Both the position numbers and the translations under genes were made by a program. 64,000 nt of DNA. Source: Halalkalicoccus paucihalophilus (GTDB lineage Archaea; Halobacteriota; Halobacteria; Halobacteriales; Halalkalicoccaceae). Position 1 is the stretch's first letter; every line of letters begins with the position of its first letter. This document shows, piece by piece, positions 19,009-27,370 of the stretch. Where the stretch lies: NCBI RefSeq assembly GCF_001593955.1, contig NZ_LTAZ01000007.1, positions 90,132-154,131 on the forward strand, read 5' to 3'. A model generated the notes under the pieces. That model had not been told where the DNA came from. It was given only the letters and a program-made list of their open reading frames with translations, and did not search any database.

Positions 19009-19724
19009 GGGTACTCGGTTCGCCCGCGTTCGCGTCGCTTGCTGCCGGTCGTCGTCACCTCAAGGCCGGGACTGTAGTAACAGACGGGCTCGGAGTCGGG
19101 ACGGGCGAACCCGTTGGCCTCGAACAGCGTGTTCTCCTCCAGCCGTGCCGTTGCCGGATACAGCGTCCACGGGCCGTGATCGACGTCGGTGTAGCGGACG
19201 GCTCCATCGGCTCCCTGCGTGTAGAGCCGTCTGCGCTCGGTCAGGAACGCCGCACGGGAGCCCGGTTCTGGGATGAAGGGCTCGCCCGTCGGCCCGTAGG
19301 TCGCCGAAAAGCGAACGGGCCGGTCGCCGGGGTGGAGCCGCCGGCTCGCGAAGTGCACCTCCCCGTCTGTCGCCTCCACCTCGATCCGGGCGTAGTAGTA
19401 GGGAAGCCGGTGGAACAGGCGCGCGCCGAGGACGCTCGCGACCCCCTGTGCGTCGAGACTGAAGAAGTAGACCCCCGGTTCGCCCCAGTGGGTGACGTAG
19501 GTTCGGAGGTTGAGTTCGGGGAGGTCGATCCCCACACGTCGAGGGAGCCTGCGCGGGCGAGTGTCGACGTTGACGAAGGGGACGACCGAGAGCCAGCCGG
19601 CTCCTTCATGGGTATCGACCGACAGCGCGTCGGGCAGGTGCGAATCGAGTCGGTCGGGATCGACCGACCAGTTGGCGAACAGGAGGTGTCGCCACCCGAA
19701 CGTAAGCGGGAGCGGAACGTCCAT
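19005..19724 (-). CDS. DUF2071 (YqjF-like) family protein
   Basis: A 239-residue protein with the DUF2071 hallmarks: an N-terminal LTFGWRHLLFANWSVDPDRL, then SVVPFVNVDTRPRRLP, a central NLRTYVTHWGEPGVYFFSLDA and the acetoacetate-decarboxylase-like beta barrel. No biochemical role is established for this family. No membrane or signal segments are seen. The stop overlaps the end of etfA by four bases in convergent orientation. Its promoter lies in the divergent region shared with the prenyl synthase at 19817. Confidence 0.87.
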   Translation of the reverse strand: MDVPLPLTFGWRHLLFANWSVDPDRLDSHLPDALSVDTHEGAGWLSVVPFVNVDTRPRRLPRRVGIDLPELNLRTYVTHWGEPGVYFFSLDAQGVASVLGARLFHRLPYYYARIEVEATDGEVHFASRRLHPGDRPVRFSATYGPTGEPFIPEPGSRAAFLTERRRLYTQGADGAVRYTDVDHGPWTLYPATARLEENTLFEANGFARPDSEPVCYYSPGLEVTTTGSKRRERGRTEYP

Positions 19725-19816
19725 ACGCGGCGTACGTCGCCCCGTCGGTTAACCCCGGCGTCGGGAGCGCCGTCGATCCGTCATCTACTTGCCTCGACCG
19801 CCCCGAATGCCCGGTA

Positions 19817-20659
19817 ATGGAGTATCTCGAACGTCGCCAAGCGCTCGTCGACGAGCGCCTGGAGGCCATCGTGGGCGGGGTCGAGCCCGATCGCCTCGCC
19901 CACGAGGTGGGCCACACGGCGCTGTCGGGGGGAAAGCGGGTCCGCCCGACGGTGACGGTGCTGGTCTGCGAGGCCGTCGGCGGCGAGCCGGACGACGCCG
20001 TGGACTTCGGCGTCGGGATCGAACTCGTCCACAACGCCTCGCTCGTGGTCGACGACATCATCGACCAGTCGGCGAGACGCCGCGGCGTCGAGAGCGCGTG
20101 GACGAAGTACGGCTACGGCCCGGCGATCATCGGGAGCGACGCCCAGCTCGGCGAGGCCTTCGCGCTGTTCTCGGCGGATCCACGCGCGATGCAGACGGTG
20201 ACCGAGGCGATGGTCGAACTCGGGGAGGGCGAGGCCACGGAGCTGGTGGCCCAGCCGAGTTCGGAGGCCGAGTACATGGAACTCGCCCGACGCAAAACCG
20301 GCGCGTTGTTTCGTGCCGCGGCCGAACTCGGGGCGATCGCTACGGACGCCGACGCCGTCACCGTCGAGGCCGTCGGCGAGTACGCAGAACGGGTCGGGAT
20401 AGCCTTCCAGATCCGCGACGACGTGCTGGATGCGACGGCCGACGCCGACGATCTCGGAAAGCCCACGGGACAGGACGACGAGATGGAACGGCCCTCCCTG
20501 CTACAGGTGACCGACCTCACGCCGGAGGAGGCGGACCAGCGTGCCCACGACCAGTCCGAGGCCGCACTCAAGGCGCTCTCGCGGATCGAGGTCGCGGACG
20601 AACAGGCCCACGAGTACCTCCACGATCTCGCGGAGTTCGTCGTTATTCGTGAACAATAA
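19817..20659 (+). CDS. Polyprenyl (geranylgeranyl-type) diphosphate synthase
   Basis: A 280-residue trans-isoprenyl diphosphate synthase, all helical. The first aspartate-rich motif is VVDDIID (near residue 78) and the second is IRDDVLD (near residue 203), so both magnesium-diphosphate binding sites are intact. GGKRVRP near residue 38 is the usual Lys/Arg diphosphate-binding motif. It condenses IPP onto an allylic diphosphate; chain length cannot be read with certainty. In archaea such enzymes supply C20 or C25 chains for membrane lipids or the quinone tail. It is slightly shorter than the usual 330-350 residues, and the C-terminal part is compressed. Confidence 0.88.
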   Translation: MEYLERRQALVDERLEAIVGGVEPDRLAHEVGHTALSGGKRVRPTVTVLVCEAVGGEPDDAVDFGVGIELVHNASLVVDDIIDQSARRRGVESAWTKYGYGPAIIGSDAQLGEAFALFSADPRAMQTVTEAMVELGEGEATELVAQPSSEAEYMELARRKTGALFRAAAELGAIATDADAVTVEAVGEYAERVGIAFQIRDDVLDATADADDLGKPTGQDDEMERPSLLQVTDLTPEEADQRAHDQSEAALKALSRIEVADEQAHEYLHDLAEFVVIREQ

Positions 20660-20716
20660 CCCGGTTTTAGCGCTTGGCCAACGGACCTTTATCCGCCGAG
20701 ACCGTACGTCCGTCCA

Positions 20717-20983
20717 ATGACGCGACCCGTCCACGCGACCGACCCCGACGGCCCGCCCGACAGGAAATCCGTGCTGTTCTGTCCGAACTGTGAACACTGG
20801 AGCCCGGTCGATGGCGACTGGACCGTCCGCGAACGTGCGACGAGCGTCGAGTACCGCTGTCCCGACTGCGAGGCGCGGATCACCGAGCGCGAACGCGAGC
20901 AACCGCCCATCGCGCGGGCGTGGTCCGCGTGGGTCCGCGCGGCGAGCGCGTGGTTCAAACCGCCCAAACGGCTTCGGGCCTGA
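20717..20983 (+). CDS. Small zinc-ribbon protein
   Basis: An 88-residue protein with two CxxC knuckles (FCPNCEHWSP near residue 20 and YRCPDCEARI near residue 50), which should hold one zinc as a ribbon. The rest is charged and ends in a basic, Trp-containing tail. No enzymatic domain is visible; such proteins are common in haloarchaea and uncharacterised. A TATA-like CCTTTATCC lies about 30 bases upstream, so it has its own promoter and is probably leaderless or nearly so. Confidence 0.75.
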   Translation: MTRPVHATDPDGPPDRKSVLFCPNCEHWSPVDGDWTVRERATSVEYRCPDCEARITEREREQPPIARAWSAWVRAASAWFKPPKRLRA

Positions 20984-20988
20984 AACGC

Positions 20989-22074
20989 TCAGGTCGGCTC
21001 CGCCCGGCGATCTATTCTCGATTCGGCGATAGCGAAGACGAGCGTGCTCGCGAGTCCCAGCAGCGTGCCGACCGTGAGCGCGATCGCCACATAGGGAAGG
21101 TCCCGATAGCCCAGCACGAACGCGCTGACAGCGTGGAGCACGACCGCGATCGAGACGACGTAAAACGGCGCGTTGAGGTAGCGCCACTCGAAACGCCCCG
21201 CGAGGTACTCGTCGGTGATCTGGCCCAGACTGGAGGTGATCCCGGCGGCGGCGAACCACTGGATCGCGCCGTAGACCAGCGCGGCGATCACGCCGCCGGT
21301 CCCTAGTGTCGTCCCCACGCGAGCACGCTCGAGGGCCTCGAGCCCGCCGACGCCGCCGATGAACAGCAACGCGGCCGCCACCACGTAGGTGATCAGGGTC
21401 ACACGACCGGTGTAGAGCAACTGTCGGCCGCGTTCTGCGTACTCGTCGACCGTCGTTTCGAGCCCGAGCCCCCGGAACAGAACGTACAGGCCCAGCATCG
21501 CCGAGAGCACCCCGAGGATACTGCCGGGGAGTCCGAGCAGGTCGGCGACGGCCACGAGCGGATAGATCAACAGGAGAATACCGAGTGGAATGAGGATCGT
21601 CCCCCTCGTCTCGGGGTCGTTCAGCACCTGCTTGATCGTGTAATACATCGATTCTAAGTCCTGAGCCTGCCGGACGACGACCCGGCGCACGCCGTCGACC
21701 GGAACGCGCGAACGGATCACGGGGATGACGCTCTCGTCCTGGGCACCGTCAGTGACGATGATCACGGAGACGGACTCGCCGGTCGCCAGTCCCGCGAGCA
21801 CGCGGTCGAGTTCGTCCCCGACCTCGCGGTTGGCGCTGACGTCGGCCTTCGCGTTGCCGGTGATGGCGGCGACTTCGACGGCCTCGCCCTCGCTCGCGAG
21901 CCGGTCGTAGAGGTGGGTACCCTGAAAGAGGACGTTCACGTCGGAGTCCTCGGGATCGGCGGTAGCGAGCGCGACGGCGGCGGCCTCACAGGCCTCACGG
22001 CCGACGACCGGGGTGTCGAAGCCGGTCTTCCGGCCGATGTCGTCGTCGAGGTCGACACACAACACCAGCAGCAT
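20989..22074 (-). CDS. DUF373 family membrane protein
   Basis: A 361-residue archaeal DUF373 protein. Residues 1-150 form a soluble alpha/beta domain (LLVLCVDLDDDIGRKTGFDTPVVGR, then GNAKADVSANREVGDELD and VIIVTDGAQDESVIPVI). This is followed by about six membrane helices (LIPLGILLLIYPLVAV onwards). The conserved aspartates of the soluble part suggest a metal or nucleotide site, but no function is known for the family. It ends next to the convergent zinc-ribbon gene. Confidence 0.88.
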   Translation of the reverse strand: MLLVLCVDLDDDIGRKTGFDTPVVGREACEAAAVALATADPEDSDVNVLFQGTHLYDRLASEGEAVEVAAITGNAKADVSANREVGDELDRVLAGLATGESVSVIIVTDGAQDESVIPVIRSRVPVDGVRRVVVRQAQDLESMYYTIKQVLNDPETRGTILIPLGILLLIYPLVAVADLLGLPGSILGVLSAMLGLYVLFRGLGLETTVDEYAERGRQLLYTGRVTLITYVVAAALLFIGGVGGLEALERARVGTTLGTGGVIAALVYGAIQWFAAAGITSSLGQITDEYLAGRFEWRYLNAPFYVVSIAVVLHAVSAFVLGYRDLPYVAIALTVGTLLGLASTLVFAIAESRIDRRAEPT

Positions 22075-22190
22075 CGGGCGGGTCTACGCTACGGGCGGAT
22101 AAGGACCTTCGGGGAATCGATTGCCGCGGCGAGGCCCTCGGGACGAACCCGTGTGTCTTTTGTCCATCGGACGCGTTGTCGGAACACGAA

Positions 22191-23183
22191 ATGATCTCGA
22201 AGGGCTGTGAGCAGTGCGCAAAAGGGGGGAAGATGGTGCTGTTCGTCTACGGCTACTGCGACCAGCGCGACTGCTTTTACTGTCCCTTGGGGGAAAACCG
22301 GAAGAACGTCACGCAGGTCTACGCCAACGAGCGCCCCGTCGAGAACGATTCCGACGTGATCGAGGAGGCAAAGCGGATGGACGCTTTGGGTACCTCGCTG
22401 ACGGGCGGCGAACCACAGGAGGCCATGGAGAAGACCTGCCGGTATCTGCGCCTGCTCAAAGAGGAGTTCGGTGCCGACCACCACACCCACCTCTATACGG
22501 GCATCACGGGCGGACGCGAGAACATGCGCCGACTCAGCGAGGCGGGCCTCGACGAGATCCGATTCCACCCTCCCCTAGAGCTTTGGGGCGAGATGCACGG
22601 CACCGAATGGGAGGAGATCCTCCATATCGCCCGCGAGGAGGGACTCACTCCTGCGTTCGAGATCCCCGGTATTCGCGCCGAAACCGAGTTCCTCGACTTC
22701 CTCGACGAGGGGGCGGCGGAGTTCTGTAACATCAACCAGTTCGAGATGAGCGACGGCAACTACAGGCGGATGCAGGAGGAGGGCTACGAGCTCGAAGAGG
22801 GCCACATGAGCGCCGTCGAGGGCTCGAAAGCTATCTTAGAGGAGATGGGCGATCACCCGAAAGTCTACTTCTGTACGAGCGTGTTCAAGGACGCCGCCCA
22901 GCACCGGAATCGCCTGAAACGGATGGCCCGCAACATCCGCCGGGAGTTCGACGAGATCACCGACGACGGCACCCTCGTGTATGGAAAGACCCGGGCGCCC
23001 GAAGCCCGACTCCGGGATCTGGACGTACCCGCGGAGTTCTACACCGCCAAATCGGATCACGTCGAACTCGCGTGGTGGCTCTTAGAGGAGATGGTCGAGG
23101 AAGGAGACCTGACCGAGGGCGAGATCGTCGAGCAGTACCCGACCTACGACGGGACGGTCGTGGAGCGAACGCCGTTAGCGTAG
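22191..23183 (+). CDS. Radical SAM protein with an atypical CX4CX2C cluster motif
   Basis: A 330-residue radical SAM enzyme. The iron-sulphur motif reads CDQRDCFYC, that is CX4CX2C instead of the canonical CX3CX2C, and an extra GCEQC pair lies at the extreme N-terminus. TGGEPQEAMEKT matches the GGE motif that binds SAM, and EICNINQFE-like and EIPGIRAE segments fit the partial TIM barrel. Archaeal homologues are uncharacterised; the reaction cannot be predicted. The ATG at 22191 is preferred over the upstream TTG. It lies upstream of the TRAM protein but 167 bases away with a repeat-like sequence between. Confidence 0.85.
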   Translation: MISKGCEQCAKGGKMVLFVYGYCDQRDCFYCPLGENRKNVTQVYANERPVENDSDVIEEAKRMDALGTSLTGGEPQEAMEKTCRYLRLLKEEFGADHHTHLYTGITGGRENMRRLSEAGLDEIRFHPPLELWGEMHGTEWEEILHIAREEGLTPAFEIPGIRAETEFLDFLDEGAAEFCNINQFEMSDGNYRRMQEEGYELEEGHMSAVEGSKAILEEMGDHPKVYFCTSVFKDAAQHRNRLKRMARNIRREFDEITDDGTLVYGKTRAPEARLRDLDVPAEFYTAKSDHVELAWWLLEEMVEEGDLTEGEIVEQYPTYDGTVVERTPLA

Positions 23184-23210
23184 GCGGTCACGGTTGCGGC
23201 CCCGTTTTCC

Positions 23211-23240
23211 CCGCGAGCGAACGAAGTGAGCGAGCGGTAG
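23211..23240. repeat. Haloarchaeal GCGAGCGAACGAAGTGAGCG-type intergenic motif
   Basis: An imperfect inverted repeat in which GAGCGAACGAAGTGAGCGAG alternates GAGCGA and its partner. Short sequences of this kind recur in haloarchaeal intergenic DNA. It lies between the radical SAM and TRAM genes and may fold in RNA. A weak echo (GAGCGAAGTGAGG) lies just before the ribbon-helix-helix gene near 27658. Confidence 0.45.
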
Positions 23241-23350
23241 CACCGAGTGACAGACGGGAACGAGGTGCGCTTTTGATCGGCCTTTTCCTGCGCTTCGCTG
23301 GCAAAAGGTGGGTCGTAAGCGTTTAGCCCGCCGCTTTGCTACCGTTCCGT

Positions 23351-23809
23351 ATGCCGGACTGTCCGCTCGCAGACGAGTGCCCGAGTTATTCGGAGCGAAT
23401 CGCAGGGATGGGGTGTCAACACTACGGGGATCGCGGCGGCGCCGAGTGGTGTAACCACTACAATCAGCCGATCCGCGAACTCAAACAACAGCCCGTCCAG
23501 CCCGGCGAAGAGGTCGTCATCGAGGTCGATGACATGCACGAGAGCGGAGCCGGCGTGGGTCGAACCGAGGACGGGTTCATCGTAATGGTCGATGGGATCC
23601 TGCCTGTGGCGCGCGCTCGCGTGAAGATCACGAGGGTCCACTCGAACCACGCCCGTGCCGAGGAGATCGAACGACTCCCGCTCGAATCCGAGGAGAACGA
23701 GGAGCGGGCCGAAACGGACGGCGAGTCCGAGGACGAGGAGACGGAAGGAAAGGGCAGAAAACCGAGTCGCGAACGGCTCGGCAGTCGTGACAACTTCTGG
23801 GGCGCATAG
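23351..23809 (+). CDS. TRAM-domain protein with N-terminal Cys-rich segment
   Basis: A 152-residue protein. Residues 1-45 contain five cysteines (CPLADEC, GMGCQHYG, EWCNHY), possibly a zinc or iron-sulphur site. Residues about 55-115 form a TRAM domain (VEVDDMHESGAGVGRTEDGF, then VKITRVHSNHARAE), a small OB-like RNA-binding barrel. The tail is highly acidic. Stand-alone archaeal TRAM proteins have been linked to cold adaptation and RNA chaperone activity, so RNA binding is the likely role. The Tfx regulator begins seven bases after its stop. Confidence 0.88.
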   Translation: MPDCPLADECPSYSERIAGMGCQHYGDRGGAEWCNHYNQPIRELKQQPVQPGEEVVIEVDDMHESGAGVGRTEDGFIVMVDGILPVARARVKITRVHSNHARAEEIERLPLESEENEERAETDGESEDEETEGKGRKPSRERLGSRDNFWGA

Positions 23810-23816
23810 GCGCACC

Positions 23817-24293
23817 ATGACCGAATCGAACGACTACGACGTCGACGCGTTGCTCGATCAGGTCGGCTTCGAGTCGGATCGAAACGTGCTGACCCGACGA
23901 CAGGCCGAGGTGTTGGCACTGCGCGAACGCGACGTGCCACAAGCCGACATCGCCCATCGCCTCGGTACCTCCCGGGCGAACGTCTCGAGCATCGAGGCGA
24001 GCGCCCGGACGAACGTCGAAAAGGCCCGCGAAACGATCGCCTTCGCTGAAGCACTCAACGCTCCGGTTCGCGTGGACGTCGCCGCGGGCGCTGATCTCTA
24101 CGACATTCCCTCTCGCGTGTATGCCGCCTGTGACGACGCCGGTGTGAAGGTCAACCAGACCGCGCCGGAACTGATGAAATCCGTCAGCGATGCTGCCGGT
24201 GACGCAGTGAGCGGACGTGAAGTCAAGCGCGACCTACTGGTAGGAGTCACAATGGACGGCACCGTACGAGTCCGGCGACAGGACACCGGTTGA
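23817..24293 (+). CDS. Tfx-family DNA-binding protein
   Basis: A 158-residue regulator. The N-terminal helix-turn-helix is clear: LTRRQAEVLALRERD, then QADIAHRLGTSRANVSSIE. The C-terminal half (VRVDVAAGADLYDIPSRVY, then VNQTAPELM) is the small-molecule-binding-like domain of the Tfx family. In Methanothermobacter, Tfx binds the fmdECB promoter in response to molybdate; in haloarchaea the target is unknown. The ATG at 23817 lies seven bases after the TRAM gene stop, so the two form an operon. Confidence 0.88.
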   Translation: MTESNDYDVDALLDQVGFESDRNVLTRRQAEVLALRERDVPQADIAHRLGTSRANVSSIEASARTNVEKARETIAFAEALNAPVRVDVAAGADLYDIPSRVYAACDDAGVKVNQTAPELMKSVSDAAGDAVSGREVKRDLLVGVTMDGTVRVRRQDTG

Positions 24294-24550
24294 ACGAACT
24301 CCCGACGATCAGCCGGAGGTCCACCACAGATTATAAACCAACAGTGACGATAGAGAACCGGCGAGCGATGCTCTCGGTCGAGGTGGTGTGCACTAGGGAG
24401 GGTCGCGCTTCTGAAAACGGTCCTCGATCCCCCACCGGGACGATACCGACCGATCAGCCCCCGAGTTTCGGCGTGCCGAACGGATAAGTAGATCAAGTAT
24501 TGTGGTAGAGTAAATCTAACAATGAGATAGGTCTCTCGAGATCGGTCTCG

Positions 24551-24658
24551 ATGGATGTCGGCTATATGATGGGTGTCGGGATCTTCACCGCGCTCGGCAT
24601 CGTCGCCGTCACCGCCAGTACTCTCGCGTGGCTCGCGTTCGTTGCCTTCGAGGGGTAG
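24551..24658 (+). CDS. 35-residue single-pass membrane microprotein
   Basis: A short frame from ATG 24551 to TAG 24658 encodes MDVGYMMGVGIF followed by an Ala/Val/Leu-rich helix ending AFEG. Practically the whole peptide is a membrane helix. Codon use is strongly GC-ending, like real genes here, and it stands alone in an otherwise gene-poor stretch. The function is unknown; it could be a small regulator of a membrane complex. Confidence 0.55.
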   Translation: MDVGYMMGVGIFTALGIVAVTASTLAWLAFVAFEG

Positions 24659-25267
24659 GAACTCCTCCTGTTTTCGACGGGCAATGCGCTCACTGCGATC
24701 CCCTCTAGCGCCGCTCGACTCTGGAAGAGATGGTCTGTGAGGACAACCTCCCGACCGAACTCCACGGAATCGACGACAGTGAGCCGAGACGACCGTTACT
24801 CATCACCGGCGCTCGCGGTGCTCGGAAGCTTGAACGCGATCAGTTCGTTTGCACCGCTGTCCTTTGTTGTGATCTCCGTCTACTACAGAGCGTTCCGGCG
24901 GTTGTGCTCTCGGTCTCGATCGCTTCGCGTTCGAAGTAACCGCTTCGATAGCGATGACGTCGATGACGAGCCCACCACGAACGTATCGACCTTGATGGTA
25001 TATAGGTGAGACAGTAAGGCGATAGCGACAGACATCGCCCCGACCGCATCGATAACCGAGAGGGGACCCGTCACCATCGAGTCGCACCGTGGTATCGCAA
25101 GCGCGCTGATCGGTACGTCGGTCGAACCTCCTTAACCCCGATCCATCGTTCGAGAGGAGCCGTCTCGCCGAACCGCCTTTTATCCATCACCTATCGTTCT
25201 ATATCGTAGAATAGAGTTTATCCCGGTCACGCGCGAATCGGACGCCCCAAAGAGGTACGAACGGAAG
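24659..25267. other. About 600 bases without a convincing gene
   Basis: GC content is lower than in flanking genes. Several short frames exist on both strands, none with haloarchaeal codon bias over its whole length. The only one with a plausible membrane helix is 24883-25077 on the minus strand. TATA-like runs occur near 25175 (CTTTTATCC) and 25200-25215. It may be a remnant of decayed genes or hold an unrecognised RNA. Confidence 0.4.
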
Positions 25268-25531
25268 CTACCAGGTCTCGATCGTCTCGTTATGGAGGTC
25301 CTCGACACAGCCCTCACAGTCGGGATGACCGGCCTCGTAACACTCGGGACGACCGTCAGAATCGAGTTCGACGGCTCGCTTCTCGGCGTAGCGTCGACAG
25401 ACGATGTGTGCGCGTTCGTTTTCGAGGACGGAATTTCTGGCGCCTTCGTAGTCGTGGCGTGCCTTCTCGTAGTGTCGCCCCGCTTTGCGGAGCGTCGTCC
25501 GTACGAAACGATTCATCGCCCGTCGATCCAT
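25268..25531 (-). CDS. Small conserved haloarchaeal protein (DUF7091-like)
   Basis: An 87-residue protein. The N-terminal half is a basic, Tyr-containing helix (RFVRTTLRKAGRHYEKARHDYEGAR). The C-terminal half contains four cysteines, in VCRRYAEKRAVELDSDGRPECYEAGH and DCEGCVEDL, which look like a zinc site. I recall this sequence type as DUF7091 in haloarchaea. The ATG at 25531 is taken because it directly precedes the conserved part; eight extra codons are possible. It is divergent from the RPA operon, with about 250 bases between them. Confidence 0.75.
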   Translation of the reverse strand: MDRRAMNRFVRTTLRKAGRHYEKARHDYEGARNSVLENERAHIVCRRYAEKRAVELDSDGRPECYEAGHPDCEGCVEDLHNETIETW

Positions 25532-25709
25532 ACGGTTGCTACAGGAGCGCCACACAAAGACCCGTCGTCGAATTTACCTCGCGTCCGTACGGGAGTACGT
25601 TCGAGGTAGGTGTATCGATACGTACCGAACCGTCGGCTGACCGGATACGGACGCTCGCTACGGACGGTACTCGAGGATGGAGGGATCACTTTCACTCCGC
25701 TCACGGAAC

Positions 25710-25719
25710 TTTTTATACT
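25710..25719 (+). promoter_or_regulatory. TATA box of the RPA operon
   Basis: TTTTTATACT centred near 25714 is one of the clearest TATA boxes in the window. The expected transcript start, 25-27 bases downstream, is at or next to 25739, which is the A of the ATG of the 13-codon leader ORF. Confidence 0.65.
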
Positions 25720-25738
25720 ATCGGGGACCAACAGTCGT

Positions 25739-25780
25739 ATGTCTCCCATTGAAAACGAAGCGGAGACAGTAAACCCATGA
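25739..25780 (+). CDS. 13-codon leader ORF in front of the RPA gene
   Basis: ATG 25739 opens a peptide MSPIENEAETVNP whose TGA overlaps the ATG of the RPA gene (ATGA at 25777-25780). Because the predicted transcript start falls on its first base, ribosomes could load on this leaderless ORF and re-initiate at the RPA start. It is only 14 codons long, so chance cannot be excluded. Confidence 0.4.
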   Translation: MSPIENEAETVNP

Positions 25781-26706
25781 CAGACCTGCGACAGCATGCG
25801 GAACGCATAGCAGACCAGTTCTCCGAACACCTCGATATCGACAGCGACGAGGTCGAGGCCCGACTCGAAACACTCGTCAGCGAGTACAAGATCCCCGCGG
25901 AGGAAGCACGTCGAAGCGTCACCAATCACTATCTGGACGAGGCAGGGTTGGAGCGCGACGCGCTCGGCGGTGGATCGAACAGCGAAGTAGAGCTCGCGGG
26001 AATCGACGCCGCAGAGCAATGGGTCGATCTGACCGTGAAGGTCGTCGACCTCTGGGAGCCCCGGAGCGACTCCATCGCTCAAGTGGGGCTGCTGGGTGAT
26101 CCATCGGGCACCCTGAAGTTCACCAAGTGGGCGAAGTCGGATCTACCGGAACTCGAAGAAGACGCCGTCTACCGCCTAGAGAACGTCGTCACCGACGAGT
26201 ATCAGGGTCAGTTCTCGGTAAAGCTCAACCGGACGACCACGATTACGGAGCTCGACGAGGAGCTCGAAGTCGGCGACGACGAGACCGAGATCGAAGGCGC
26301 GTTCGTGGACATCCAGTCGGGGTCGGGGCTGATCAAGCGCTGCCCCGAAGAGGGCTGTACCCGCGTCCTCCAGAACGGCCGGTGTTCGGAACACGGCGAG
26401 GTCGAAGGCGAGTTCGACCTCCGGATCAAGGGCGTCCTCGACGACGGCCGCGAGGTCCAGGAAGTGATCTTCGACAAGGAAGCGACCGAAGAGATCGCCG
26501 GGATCGGTTTGGACGAAGCCAAACAGATGGCGATGGACGCACTGGACACGACGGTCGTCGCCGACGAGATTCGAGGCAAACTGCTCGGGCGGTACTACCG
26601 CGTCCGAGGCCCGACGTTCGGCCGGTACGTACTCGCCGACGCGGTCGAGAAACTGGGCGAACCGACGGATCCTGAAGAGACGCTGATCAAAGCGAGGTCG
26701 ATCTGA
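25777..26706 (+). CDS. Replication protein A (single-stranded DNA-binding, RPA3-like)
   Basis: A 309-residue single-stranded DNA-binding protein. The N-terminal helical region (LRQHAERIADQFSEHLDIDSDEVEARLE) is followed by an OB fold (residues about 85-160) and then a zinc finger CPEEGCTRVLQNGRCSEHG (residues about 190-208) set in a second OB-like domain. It coats single-stranded DNA in replication and repair. Length and pairing with the next gene match the Haloferax rpa3-rpap3 operon more than the longer RPA1, but this assignment is from memory. The partner gene starts at the base after the stop codon. Confidence 0.9.
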   Translation: MTDLRQHAERIADQFSEHLDIDSDEVEARLETLVSEYKIPAEEARRSVTNHYLDEAGLERDALGGGSNSEVELAGIDAAEQWVDLTVKVVDLWEPRSDSIAQVGLLGDPSGTLKFTKWAKSDLPELEEDAVYRLENVVTDEYQGQFSVKLNRTTTITELDEELEVGDDETEIEGAFVDIQSGSGLIKRCPEEGCTRVLQNGRCSEHGEVEGEFDLRIKGVLDDGREVQEVIFDKEATEEIAGIGLDEAKQMAMDALDTTVVADEIRGKLLGRYYRVRGPTFGRYVLADAVEKLGEPTDPEETLIKARSI

Positions 26707-27312
26707 ATGAGTCAAGCACCCACCCGCGAACTCGCCCAGCGCGTCTTCGCCAGCGAGTTCAACGACGCCGGCTACACGTTCAAGGAGAGCGACGACGAAC
26801 GCGCGCCGCTGTACGCGCTGCTCCCGACGGGCGCGCGCGCGAACCGCGTGTTCATCGTCGGCACACTCACCGAGAAAAGCGACGTCGGCGAGGACAGCGA
26901 GTACTGGCAGGGTCGGATCGTCGACCCCACTGGTACGTTCTTCGTCTACGCCGGCCAGTACCAGCCCGAGGCGGCGAACTTCCTGCGCGAGGCCGAACCG
27001 CCGGCGTACGTCTCGATCGTCGGGAAGCCACGCACTTACGAAACCGACGACGGCGACGTCAACGTCTCGGTCCGACCGGAATCGATCACCGAGGTCGACG
27101 TCGGCACGCGGGATCGTTGGGTCGTCGAAACCGCAGAGCGCACGATCGAACGCATCGAGACGTTCGACGACGAGGCCAACGAGTACGCCGCGATGGCCCG
27201 CGAGGAGTACGACCTCCCGATCGAGGACTACCGGCGAGACCTACTCTCCGCACTCGAAAGCGTCGAGGAAGCCGACGACGAATCCGAAGAGAGCGCCGAA
27301 ACTACGGCGTAA
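26707..27312 (+). CDS. RPA-associated protein (RPAP, COG3390)
   Basis: A 201-residue protein with an OB-fold domain: RELAQRVFASEFNDAGYTFKE, then YALLPTGARANRVFIVGTLTE, WQGRIVDPTGTFFVYAGQY and YVSIVGKPRTY. The C-terminal third is helical and acidic. In haloarchaea such proteins are coded beside RPA and act with it genetically in DNA repair. The ATG follows the RPA stop without a gap, so the two are cotranslated. Confidence 0.9.
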   Translation: MSQAPTRELAQRVFASEFNDAGYTFKESDDERAPLYALLPTGARANRVFIVGTLTEKSDVGEDSEYWQGRIVDPTGTFFVYAGQYQPEAANFLREAEPPAYVSIVGKPRTYETDDGDVNVSVRPESITEVDVGTRDRWVVETAERTIERIETFDDEANEYAAMAREEYDLPIEDYRRDLLSALESVEEADDESEESAETTA

Positions 27313-27370
27313 CGACGTATCGTTTTCGATCGACACTGCCCTGAACGATCGCCAAAATCGAGGCGTCCGG

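Noticed and set aside
24368..24487. 39-codon plus-strand frame about 35 bases after a TATA-like TTATAAACC
   Set aside because: The promoter spacing is acceptable, but the peptide is Pro/Gly/Arg-rich without features and codon choice is weak.
24883..25077. 64-residue minus-strand frame with a possible membrane helix
   Set aside because: Only part of it has protein-like character, no promoter or conserved motif, and it ends in an Arg-rich tail.
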